From Anaerolineales bacterium (lineage in GTDB: Bacteria; Chloroflexota; Anaerolineae; Promineifilales; Promineifilaceae), in contig JAGQGA010000106.1 of assembly GCA_020432595.1 (NCBI GenBank), positions 1-11,643 of the forward strand: a DNA stretch of 11,643 bases, in the 5' to 3' direction. Below the pieces are notes generated by a model, which was not told the DNA's origin, did no database searches, and worked only from the letters and a program-made list of their open reading frames with translations. The translations under genes and the position numbers were made by a program. The stretch's first letter is position 1, and each line of letters begins with the position of its first letter. Below, one piece after another: positions 1 to 6,029 of the stretch.

Positions 1-717
1 CAGTTGGTCCCGAATCAGCTTGTCGCTCATCTCCGGCACGCGCACCAGCCGACTGAGCATATCGTCGCCGCTGCCGCCTGCCGCCCGCCGTTCGCCGATG
101 ATGCCAAACAGGTAATCATCCACCGCTTGCTGCGCTTGTGCATAGCCAGGGCGGGGCATTTCCGGCCAGATGATCCACAAACCGGGGGAGATGTAGCGCA
201 AAAGCTGCAAAATGGGCTGCCAAAGCCGTTCCAAGTGGGGTAAAAAGTCTACGCCAAAAAGGGTTTGCATGAGGATGAGCAAAGCCACTTTTCGCATTTC
301 CACCAGCATGTCGCGCTCGCCATCGGCCGGCCAGCTTGCCAGCACCTTGTCAGTCTCGGCCACCATTTGTTCAATCTGTCCAGCCACCTGCTTTCTGCTG
401 AGGGCGGGGTCAAGCTGGTGGCGCAAGCAGGCGTGGTTTTCGCCATCTTCTACCAGCAGCCCATGCCCCAGCAGCTTGGTTACAGCGTCCGATTCGGTGC
501 GCCAGTTAAATTGGTCGCGGCCAGTGACCAAAAGCTGGCGGTTGTTTGCGGGGCCGGTGACAAAAACAGGGTCAAACAGGGGCAGCGTTACCTGAAAGAT
601 GTCGCCCACTTCGGCGTGCATTGTTTCCAGCGCGGCCAGCAGCGACCGCTGCCGCAGCAATGCTTGCAGTACGTGCAGCCCTGTTTGGGCATCGGCAAAG
701 GGGAGGGCTTTGGTCAT
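1..717 (-). CDS. Cytochrome P450, N-terminal 239 residues (3' end off window)
   Basis: Translating the minus strand from the ATG at 717-715 gives 239 uninterrupted residues up to the window edge. They read as the first half of a soluble bacterial P450 monooxygenase: a beta-1 region (GDIFQVTLP, residues 38-46, then FVTGPA), the helix-C segment LLVEDGENHACLRHQL (87-102) with the HxxxR pair His95/Arg99 that contacts haem propionate, and helices up to SDKLIRDQL (231-239). This is just before helix I, where the AGxDT oxygen-activation motif would follow. The haem-cysteine loop is outside the window. There is no N-terminal membrane anchor, so it is probably cytoplasmic. The start lies 9 nt after the HNH-remnant stop and no good Shine-Dalgarno is visible, so translation may be coupled. 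Being downstream of crtB and crtI, it could be a carotenoid hydroxylase. Thermus CYP175A1, a beta-carotene hydroxylase linked to crtB, is the known precedent. The substrate is an inference. Confidence 0.85.
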   Translation of the reverse strand, partial: MTKALPFADAQTGLHVLQALLRQRSLLAALETMHAEVGDIFQVTLPLFDPVFVTGPANNRQLLVTGRDQFNWRTESDAVTKLLGHGLLVEDGENHACLRHQLDPALSRKQVAGQIEQMVAETDKVLASWPADGERDMLVEMRKVALLILMQTLFGVDFLPHLERLWQPILQLLRYISPGLWIIWPEMPRPGYAQAQQAVDDYLFGIIGERRAAGGSGDDMLSRLVRVPEMSDKLIRDQL

Positions 718-725
718 GAAACGCT

Positions 726-980
726 TTATAAGGAATCAACAGGCGGGTGCCAGCCGACTCTGATCCAAAGGGTACGGCTGCGGCGCAGCAAAGGACGGTT
801 TAGCTGCAATTGTTCGACGGTAGCGCGACCAACGGCCGTTTTACCCTCAATCCACAACCCGCTTTCGCGCCAGCAAAAATGGTCACGCCAATCATCTTGG
901 ACGAGATGAAAAAGGGGAACGATGTCGCCAGAATGGGGGTCGCGGGCGACAGCTCCGCGTATAGCTGGTGTGATACTCAC
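726..980 (-). pseudogene. HNH endonuclease remnant lacking the HNH core (84 aa)
   Basis: The GTG start at 980-978 overlaps the stop of the upstream gene by 4 nt (GTGA). The first residues (MSITPAIR..AVA) match the usual N-terminus of a short HNH endonuclease family common in cyanobacteria and Chloroflexota. Residues 14 onward match its C-terminal half: DPHSGDIVPLFH, then DDWRDHF.W, GRATVEQLQLNRP and the terminal VGWHPP. What is missing is the roughly 55-65-residue middle, which in the family carries the CxxC zinc ligands and the DH..GG...N..C..CN nuclease motif. The reading frame is intact across the junction (about residues 11-14), so this is an in-frame deletion rather than a frameshift, and the product should be a stable but catalytically dead fragment. 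It could still be made and could still bind its partner. The family match is from memory. Confidence 0.7.
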
Positions 981-1390
981 AGTGAAGCCCGTAAGTTAGA
1001 AACATCAAAACCGCGCTCTTGCAGTAAAACGGCTGCTTCAGCACGAACGAGCATGATGCGGTGTTCAAAATGTTGTAAATGATCTAACTCATCTTGCTCG
1101 TTTTCTGTTAATCCCTCCTGCTTGTATTTTTGCAGCAACAGATGGACTTTATTACTTTTTTCTAAAGGTACTATTAGACGTGCTGCCCTCCATAAATGTT
1201 CGTCATTTAAAAAGGCCAGTTGTTCAATTTCCTGATCTATGCCTGCTGTTGTGATCGTTTCATCATCTAATGCTGCTTCGACAACACGTTCAAGCTCGTC
1301 TTGGATTGTTCGGTTGCGTTGGTTGGCACGTTTTTGAACACGCTGATAGGTTTGTTCCGATAAAGTAATGGTAATTGCTTGTGGATTCAT
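977..1390 (-). CDS. Small ribbon-helix-helix-like protein, antitoxin-like, paired with the HNH remnant (137 aa)
   Basis: I chose the ATG at 1390-1388 because GAGGT lies 4 nt upstream. The ATG 27 nt further up (1417) would sit almost at the predicted transcription start. The N-terminus AITITLSEQTYQRVQKRANQRNRTIQDELERVVEAAL (residues 5-41) has the strand-helix-helix pattern of CopG/Arc-type ribbon-helix-helix DNA-binding proteins. The rest (42-137) is a charged, probably all-helical domain with leucine-rich stretches (for example LLLQKYKQEGLTENEQDELDHL). Similar proteins of about 140 aa sit directly upstream of HNH endonucleases in cyanobacteria and Chloroflexota. The 4-nt overlap with the HNH remnant supports that pairing, and an antitoxin or autorepressor role is an inference. 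Base composition is visibly more AT-rich than the neighbouring crt genes, which fits separate acquisition. Confidence 0.65.
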   Translation of the reverse strand: MNPQAITITLSEQTYQRVQKRANQRNRTIQDELERVVEAALDDETITTAGIDQEIEQLAFLNDEHLWRAARLIVPLEKSNKVHLLLQKYKQEGLTENEQDELDHLQHFEHRIMLVRAEAAVLLQERGFDVSNLRASL

Positions 1391-1425
1391 TTTTACCTCA
1401 CTTGTGCTTGGTAACATTTGCCAAC

Positions 1426-1434
1426 ATTATAACA
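1426..1434 (-). promoter_or_regulatory. Extended -10 promoter of the RHH gene
   Basis: On the minus strand the sequence TGTTATAAT is a perfect TATAAT hexamer with the TGn extension. It would start transcription near 1419, about 29 nt before the chosen ATG. No good -35 is seen at the proper distance (ACTTCT at 1454-1449), which is acceptable for extended -10 promoters. It gives the RHH/HNH-remnant/P450 genes their own promoter, separate from crtBI. Confidence 0.55.
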
Positions 1435-1443
1435 GACAAACTT

Positions 1444-1493
1444 GGTGTAGAAGTGGTGTAGAAGTTCAACTTCTTCAAAGAAGTTGAACTTCT
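1444..1493. repeat. Two tandem 11-mers followed by a 16-bp perfect inverted repeat
   Basis: GGTGTAGAAGT occurs twice back to back (1444-1454, 1455-1465). The second copy runs into a perfect hairpin: arm AGAAGTTCAACTTCTT (1460-1475), 2-nt loop, and its exact complement (1478-1493). Each arm is itself nearly palindromic (GAAGTT.AACTTC). It begins 5 bp beyond the crtI stop. No T-run follows on the minus strand, so it is not a standard terminator, although the stem could protect the crtBI mRNA 3' end. It also lies just upstream of the RHH promoter and could be an operator for that protein (inference). Confidence 0.75.
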
Positions 1494-1498
1494 GTTAG

Positions 1499-3031
1499 CT
1501 AGGCCAGGGCGAGGTGGGAAACGGCCGTTTCCACCCCCTCTCTCTGACCACTTTGCCGAATCAAATCCTCCGCAATTTTGGACGACGACAGCACGCCGGG
1601 CAGACCCGCGCCGGGGTGGGTGCCTGCGCCCACAAAGTAAAGATTGTCCACATCTTCGGAGCGATTATGGGGGCGGAACCAGGCTGATTGCGTCAAAATT
1701 GGCTCCACCGAGAAGGCAGACCCCATTTGGCTGTTAAGCGTGTTTTGGAAGTGCAGCGGGTCAATGTAATGCTCGGCGACGATATTTTCCTGCAAATCGG
1801 GCAAGTAATTGTCTTCCAAAAACTGCATAATCGCATCGCGGTAGGGCTTGGCGGCCGTTGTCCAGTCAATGTCACCGCCGAGATGGGGGACGGGGGAAAG
1901 GACGTAGAATGCCTCATGCCCATCGGGGGCCATGCTGGGGTCGGTGAGGGTGGGCATGTGGAGATAGAGGGAGAAGTCGTCGGACAGCACCTTATTTTTG
2001 AAGATGTCGGTGAGCAGCCCGCGATACCGTTCACCCAAAATGATGTTGTGATGGGCCAGTTTACCCGTGTTGTAGCGACGTTTGGTGCCAAAGTAGATGA
2101 CAAACAGGGACATGGAGTAACGGGTGAGTTTGTCGTAGCGGAAGTCGGAATTGCGGAGGCTGCGGTGTTTGGGAGCGATGAGGTTTTTGTAGGTGAAGGC
2201 GACATCGGCGTTGGAGATGACGTGGTCGGCGCGGTGGATGGTGCCATCGTCTAGGCGGATGCCGACGGCGCGGCGGTTTTCGATGAGGATTTCGGAGACG
2301 GAGGTGTTATAGTGAAAACGGCCGTTTAGCTCCTCAATCAACCGCACCAACGCCTGCACCAACGCCCCCGTGCCGCCCATTGCATAATAGACCCCCCATT
2401 CCCGTTCCAAATAGTGGATCATGGCGTAGATAGAGGTCGTATCAAACGGGTTGCCGCCTACCAATAGCGGGTGGAAGGAAAAGCAGCGGCGCAAAAAGTC
2501 GTCTTCGATAAATTGGGCGGCGTAGTTATAGACCGTTTTGTGCGACTGTAGCCGCAGCAGGTCGGGAATGATTTTGACCATGTCCCAAATGGAGAGAAAC
2601 GGCTTGTCGGCCAATTCCACAAACCCCTTTTGGAAGATGGCCTTAGTGGTTGCCATAAACCGTTTGTAGCCGTCTACGTCTTTTTCGCTCCACTGGCCGA
2701 TTTGGTCATAAATAAATTCGGGGTCGCCGTTGTAGTCGAAGCGACGGCCTTCGTGGTTAAAGATGCGGTAAAACGGGTCGCAGGGGACAAAGGTGACGTA
2801 ATCTTCGCGGCGGCGGCCGGCCAGCTCAAAAATGTCGTCAAACATAAAGGGGGCCGTAATGACGGTGGGGCCGCCGTCAAATTTGAAGCCGTCCATTTCA
2901 TAGACGTAGCCGCGCCCTCCTGGTTTGTCCCGTTTTTCAAAGAGTTCTACGTCGTAGCCTTGGGCGGCTAAACGGGCGGCGGCACCAAGACCGCCAAATC
3001 CTGTGCCAATGATGATGACTTTTTCTTTCAT
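1499..3031 (-). CDS. crtI: Phytoene desaturase (CrtI family), 510 aa
   Basis: This is an FAD-dependent desaturase/isomerase that introduces double bonds into phytoene on the way to coloured carotenoids, acting at the membrane surface. The N-terminus [25 protein letters not shown] (residues 4-28) is the dinucleotide-binding fold (GxGxxG), followed by [13 protein letters not shown]. The central part has [11 protein letters not shown] and LVGGNPF. The C-terminus carries the CrtI signature region [29 protein letters not shown], which closes the FAD site. Length is normal for CrtI (about 490-510). I chose the ATG at 3031-3029 because it begins directly with the conserved motif; an upstream ATG at 3058 lies inside a repeat. 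It follows the crtB stop by only 7 nt and has no evident Shine-Dalgarno, so it is probably translationally coupled to crtB. The number of desaturation steps (neurosporene versus lycopene), or a related CrtN/CrtD activity, cannot be settled by eye. Confidence 0.92.
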   Translation of the reverse strand: MKEKVIIIGTGFGGLGAAARLAAQGYDVELFEKRDKPGGRGYVYEMDGFKFDGGPTVITAPFMFDDIFELAGRRREDYVTFVPCDPFYRIFNHEGRRFDYNGDPEFIYDQIGQWSEKDVDGYKRFMATTKAIFQKGFVELADKPFLSIWDMVKIIPDLLRLQSHKTVYNYAAQFIEDDFLRRCFSFHPLLVGGNPFDTTSIYAMIHYLEREWGVYYAMGGTGALVQALVRLIEELNGRFHYNTSVSEILIENRRAVGIRLDDGTIHRADHVISNADVAFTYKNLIAPKHRSLRNSDFRYDKLTRYSMSLFVIYFGTKRRYNTGKLAHHNIILGERYRGLLTDIFKNKVLSDDFSLYLHMPTLTDPSMAPDGHEAFYVLSPVPHLGGDIDWTTAAKPYRDAIMQFLEDNYLPDLQENIVAEHYIDPLHFQNTLNSQMGSAFSVEPILTQSAWFRPHNRSEDVDNLYFVGAGTHPGAGLPGVLSSSKIAEDLIRQSGQREGVETAVSHLALA

Positions 3032-3038
3032 AGGAAAA

Positions 3039-4124
3039 TTAACGGTGTAGAGACGCAAAATTTTGCGTCTCTACCTGCATATCGTTTTCGAGAAGAGAGA
3101 CTAGCCGGCCGTCGGGTGGGCAGTCGGTGCTGGCGACCAGGACGGGCTGGCGGTGGGTGGGGGCTGGTTGGGAGGGGGCATAACGGCCGGTTTTCGCCCG
3201 CCACCAAATCCCCGGCAGCCGTTCCAGCTTTTCCCGCCCCGATACGTGGGCGCGGCGGTTGAATACGTCGTAATCATGCCGCTCAATATCTTCCAAAATT
3301 GCCTGATATAGCTCGGCAGCGGCACCGATGGCGAAGCGGCCTTGGGGGCTGAGCAGGGCGATGCCAGGCAACGCTTCGGCATATAAACGGCGGGCGCGGC
3401 GAATTTGGAAGCGCATAAATGCCCGCCAGCGGCGGTCTACATTGCGCTCGGCAATGTCGGCTTCGGTCAGGTTGAAGGCGTGGAGTTCGTCGAGGGGGAG
3501 GTAAAAACGGCCGTTTTCCCAATCCTCCCCCACATCACGCAAAATGTTCGTCAGTTGCAGTGCCACGCCCAGCTTCACCGCATACGGAATCGCCTCTTCG
3601 CTTTCGTACCCCACGATGTGCATAGACATCAGCCCCACGGTGGAAGCCACGCCGTAGCAATAATGCGCCAGGTCGGCAAAGGTGTGGTAGCGCGTCACAG
3701 TCAGGTCGCTGGCAACGCCGTCCAACAGTTGTTCAGCATAGCGGATGGGAATGTGAAAGCGGGTGCGGGCATCGGCCCAGGCCAATGCCACCAAACTATC
3801 GGCCGGGGGGTTGGGCGACAAGCTGCGCCGCCGCCATTCCTGCAGATCATGCAGCCGGTTGGCACCACCGCGATCCACCAGGTCATCGCTAATGCGGCAA
3901 AAGGCATACAAAGCCCGCGCCGCCGCCCGCTGCTCTTTGGGAAGTAAAGCAGAGGCTACAAAGAAGGTTCGGCTATGGGTGCTGGTAATGGCTTTGCAGT
4001 GGGCGTAGGCATGGTGCAAGTAGTGGGTGTTGGTCAGCGAGGTGTGGCTAAAAGGCAAGTCATAGTTTGCCTTTTGCGCCTGCATGACCAACTGTTGTTC
4101 CCAAGACAGTAGATTTGTACTCAC
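3039..4124 (-). CDS. crtB: Phytoene synthase (squalene/phytoene synthase family), 361 aa
   Basis: It condenses two geranylgeranyl diphosphates head-to-head to phytoene, the first committed carotenoid step. Visible motifs: SRTFF (51-55), [12 protein letters not shown] (73-84) with the first Asp-rich motif DDLVD, and [12 protein letters not shown] (191-202) with the second DxxxD motif that binds Mg2+-diphosphate. The start is the GTG at 4124-4122, preceded by GAAGGAG (4140-4134) with a 9-nt spacer. The body matches family length (about 290-310). The extra C-terminus from about residue 305 is a proline-rich low-complexity tail, and its last 13 residues come from the palindrome at 3047-3074. It is first in the operon with crtI. 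A squalene synthase or HpnC/D-type hopanoid enzyme is less likely because crtI follows directly. Confidence 0.92.
   Translation of the reverse strand: MSTNLLSWEQQLVMQAQKANYDLPFSHTSLTNTHYLHHAYAHCKAITSTHSRTFFVASALLPKEQRAAARALYAFCRISDDLVDRGGANRLHDLQEWRRRSLSPNPPADSLVALAWADARTRFHIPIRYAEQLLDGVASDLTVTRYHTFADLAHYCYGVASTVGLMSMHIVGYESEEAIPYAVKLGVALQLTNILRDVGEDWENGRFYLPLDELHAFNLTEADIAERNVDRRWRAFMRFQIRRARRLYAEALPGIALLSPQGRFAIGAAAELYQAILEDIERHDYDVFNRRAHVSGREKLERLPGIWWRAKTGRYAPSQPAPTHRQPVLVASTDCPPDGRLVSLLENDMQVETQNFASLHR
3047..3074. repeat. 28-bp perfect palindrome at the crtB/crtI junction
   Basis: The sequence starts GTAGAGACGCAAAA and continues with its exact reverse complement, with no loop. It is read through as the last codons of crtB ([10 protein letters not shown]) and ends a few bases before the crtI start. 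Palindromes with GTAGAGACG/CGTCTCTAC ends are, as I recall, a recurrent dispersed family in cyanobacteria and Chloroflexota. Its presence inside the CrtB tail suggests insertion near the original 3' end of the gene. Confidence 0.85.
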
Positions 4125-4158
4125 GCTGCTTTACTCCTTCGTTCAAAAATAGACAAAA

Positions 4159-4173
4159 CCTTGATTTTCAAGG
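4159..4173 (-). promoter_or_regulatory. Small hairpin in the crtB leader followed by a T-rich stretch
   Basis: On the minus strand CCTTGA-AAA-TCAAGG forms a 6-bp stem with a 3-nt loop, and is followed by TTTTGTCTATTTTTG before the crtB Shine-Dalgarno. It lies roughly 10-25 nt after the predicted transcription start. The layout resembles a weak intrinsic terminator or attenuator, or a 5' stabilising hairpin. The short stem keeps confidence low. Confidence 0.35.
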
Positions 4174-4189
4174 CCGGATTTGTAGAGGT

Positions 4190-4217
4190 ATTGTAAAGCA
4201 AATGCGTGTTTTGTCAA
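4190..4217 (-). promoter_or_regulatory. Sigma-70 promoter of the crtB-crtI operon
   Basis: On the minus strand a perfect TTGACA (4217-4212) is separated by 16 bp from TACAAT (4195-4190). The transcription start would be near 4183, giving a leader of about 60 nt before the crtB GTG at 4124. It lies in the gap after tag, so crtBI need not depend on tag transcription. Confidence 0.7.
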
Positions 4218-4281
4218 GCTTTTGCAATGATATGATCTGCGCGGTGCACAGGATTGGCCTGTAGAATGTGGGCGGGGGTGA

Positions 4282-4869
4282 TTATGGTTGGTCAGCCAAA
4301 ATACGGCACGCCTCATGGCGGAAGCAACTGCTGAGATGATCGTTGCATATGCCCACGGCCTGCATAAACGCATAGCAGATGGTTGGCCCTACGAAGTTGA
4401 AACCCCGCTGTTTGAGAGCTTTACTCATGGCGCGGGAAACGGCCGTTTCTGCCGGAACCTCCCCCAGCGTTTGCCAATTGTTCTGAATCGGCTTGCCACC
4501 CACAAAACCCCACAAGAAGCGGCTAAACGACCCCTCTCTTTCCATGATGTCTAAATACCCCCGCGCATTTTTCACCGCCGCCTCAATTTTTAGCCGATTG
4601 CGAACAATTCCCGCGTTCCCCATCAGCGCGGCCAGCTTATCCGCGTCATACCGCGCCATGATTTCCGGGTCAAACTGGTCAAACGCCTCCCAGTACGCTT
4701 CTCGCTTGCGTAAAATCGTAATCCAGCTTAGCCCCGCCTGCGCCCCATCCAAAATGAGCTTGGCAAAGAGCAGTTGGTCATCATAAATGGGAACACCCCA
4801 TTCGGTATCATGATACTGTACATACAGTGGGTCTGTTCCACACCACTCACAGCGGCTTGTACTATTCAT
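4282..4869 (-). CDS. tag: DNA-3-methyladenine glycosylase I (195 aa)
   Basis: This base-excision repair enzyme removes 3-methyladenine from alkylated DNA in the cytoplasm. The N-terminus has RCEWC (6-10) and YHDTEWGVP (19-27). The C-terminus has LKQRGFNFVGPTICYAFMQAVGICNDH followed by LSSC. The zinc ligands known from E. coli Tag (Cys4, His17, His175, Cys179) have clear counterparts here: Cys7, His20, and the His and Cys of DHLSSC. Length is normal for the family (about 185-195). The ATG at 4869 is preceded by AAAGGA (4882-4877) at a good distance. It ends about 160 bp before the crtB start, with the crt promoter in between, so a functional link to the carotenoid genes is not implied. It is divergent from the PfkB gene across a 180-bp intergenic region that holds little else. 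Confidence 0.95.
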   Translation of the reverse strand: MNSTSRCEWCGTDPLYVQYHDTEWGVPIYDDQLLFAKLILDGAQAGLSWITILRKREAYWEAFDQFDPEIMARYDADKLAALMGNAGIVRNRLKIEAAVKNARGYLDIMEREGSFSRFLWGFVGGKPIQNNWQTLGEVPAETAVSRAMSKALKQRGFNFVGPTICYAFMQAVGICNDHLSSCFRHEACRILADQP

Positions 4870-4905
4870 CAGTTTATCCTTTCAAAAAATGTCTCAATGC
4901 GCTAA

Positions 4906-4934
4906 ATTGTACCGGGTTTGGCACGTAACTTCAC
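4906..4934 (-). promoter_or_regulatory. Possible tag promoter
   Basis: TACAAT (4911-4906) on the minus strand, with a weak GTGAAG at the -35 position (4934-4929, 17-bp spacer), would start transcription about 30 nt before the tag ATG. Only the -10 is convincing. Confidence 0.35.
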
Positions 4935-5049
4935 GCAGAGCTATACCGCCAACGGTTACAATCCACCATTTTGTTTATCAGCCACAAGTAACAACAGTTG
5001 CCGACCAGCTTTGCGATCTGCCATGTGTTGCTTGCAGAAAAGGTGTCCT

Positions 5050-5976
5050 ATGACCATTGATTATGTGACTTTTTCCAATCTGATTATTGACGATATTGTG
5101 TTTCCAGATGGCCGAACGGCCATGAATACGTTGGGCGGGGCGGGGGTTCATGCGCTGGCGGGGATGCGGCTGTGGAACGGCCGTTTAGGCTACGCCGCTA
5201 CCATCGGTTCAGACCTCGACCCCACACACCGGCAATCCCTACAGCGGTTTGGCGTGGACACCAGCGGCCTTGTTGTCCGCGAGGGGTACACCACGGCCCG
5301 CGCCTGGCAGCTCTTCGAGGCCAATGATTTGCGTATCGAAGTTTTTCGTACCAAGCTGGATGATTTTTTGCACAACATGGTCGCCGAAGCCGATCTGCCC
5401 CCAGCGTATCGCCAAGCCAAGGGGTTTCATCTGATTTGGGGCAGCTTTGCCGCACTGGGCAAGCTCCTGCAGTCGTTGCGTGCCACCAATCCCGACATCA
5501 CGCTGGCCGTTGAGCTAACGCCGCAGCAGGAGCAAGAGCCGGCCGACCACCTCAAACTCGTCTTGCCCCATCTGTCGCTTTTTTCGCCCAATTTAGATGA
5601 GGCAACGGCCGTTTCCGGGCTAACCAACCCCACCGACATGGCCGACCTCTTTTTGGCCTGGGGGGCACCCTTGGTTGCCATTCGCATGGGGGCAGAGGGG
5701 TCGCTGGTGAAAACGAGGGCGGGGGAGCAGTGGCGGTTAACGGCCGTTCCCACCCACATCGTTGACGTAACCGGCGCGGGCAATGGCTACCTGGGCGGGT
5801 TTCTCACCGGCCTGGGGGACGGCCTCTCCCCCTTTGAAGCCTCCCTCCGCGCCACCGTCAGCGCCAGCTTTGCCCTCAACCAGCTTGGCCTGCCCACTTG
5901 GGCAACCCCGCCAAAGGCCGAAATTGAGCAGCGTCTAAGCTGGGTCAGGCAACACGCCGTTTGCATCTCGACTTGA
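5050..5976 (+). CDS. PfkB-family carbohydrate/nucleoside kinase-like protein with Asn for catalytic Asp (308 aa)
   Basis: The fold is ribokinase-like. GGAGVHALAGMRLW (29-42) is the N-terminal PfkB glycine motif, SPNLDEA (179-185) contains the NxxE Mg2+-site motif, and MGAEGSL (213-219) precedes the C-terminal signature DVTGAGNGYLGGFLTG (239-254). In normal members this reads DTTGAGDxF, and its last Asp is the catalytic base that deprotonates the substrate hydroxyl. Here it is Asn245 (codon AAT). A similar G-[AG]-G-N variant occurs, as I recall, in MAK32-like PfkB proteins, so this may be a subfamily trait rather than a mutation. I chose ATG 5050 because AAAAGGTG lies 6 nt upstream; the open frame extends up to 4918 but looks noncoding. 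The substrate is unknown. It ends 53 bp before the effector gene on the same strand and may be co-transcribed. Confidence 0.8.
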   Translation: MTIDYVTFSNLIIDDIVFPDGRTAMNTLGGAGVHALAGMRLWNGRLGYAATIGSDLDPTHRQSLQRFGVDTSGLVVREGYTTARAWQLFEANDLRIEVFRTKLDDFLHNMVAEADLPPAYRQAKGFHLIWGSFAALGKLLQSLRATNPDITLAVELTPQQEQEPADHLKLVLPHLSLFSPNLDEATAVSGLTNPTDMADLFLAWGAPLVAIRMGAEGSLVKTRAGEQWRLTAVPTHIVDVTGAGNGYLGGFLTGLGDGLSPFEASLRATVSASFALNQLGLPTWATPPKAEIEQRLSWVRQHAVCIST

Positions 5977-6002
5977 CCAACCTGTGTCCTATCTGCCACA
6001 AT
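5973..6002 (+). promoter_or_regulatory. Possible promoter of the effector gene
   Basis: TTGACC (5973-5978, overlapping the pfkB stop) and CACAAT (5997-6002) are 18 bp apart and would start transcription about 20 nt before the ATG at 6030. It is a moderate match only; read-through from pfkB is an alternative. Confidence 0.35.
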
Positions 6003-6029
6003 AGAGGCAACAACCTGATGGAGGAAGCA

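Noticed and set aside
265..909. Plus-strand open frame of 214 codons
   Set aside because: It lies antisense to the P450 and HNH-remnant frames, whose translations have clear family motifs; its own translation shows none.
1688..2254. Overlapping open frames on both strands inside crtI (plus 188 aa, minus 184 aa)
   Set aside because: Low-complexity Val/Gly- or Pro/Ser/Thr-rich shadows of the GC-rich crtI frame.
3405..3947. Plus-strand open frame of 180 codons opposite crtB
   Set aside because: Antisense shadow of phytoene synthase; no recognisable domain.
4143..4373. Minus-strand 76-codon frame between tag and crtB
   Set aside because: Overlaps the tag 3' end out of frame and runs through the crtB promoter; no coding character.
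4918..5049. Upstream extension of the PfkB frame from a TTG start
   Set aside because: The extension has no family similarity, and ATG 5050 has a good Shine-Dalgarno directly before the conserved N-terminus.
5961..6029. N-terminal extension of the effector containing CPICHN, a zinc-knuckle-like bit
   Set aside because: It overlaps the pfkB 3' end, while ATG 6030 has GGAGG at ideal spacing and begins at the EAD domain.
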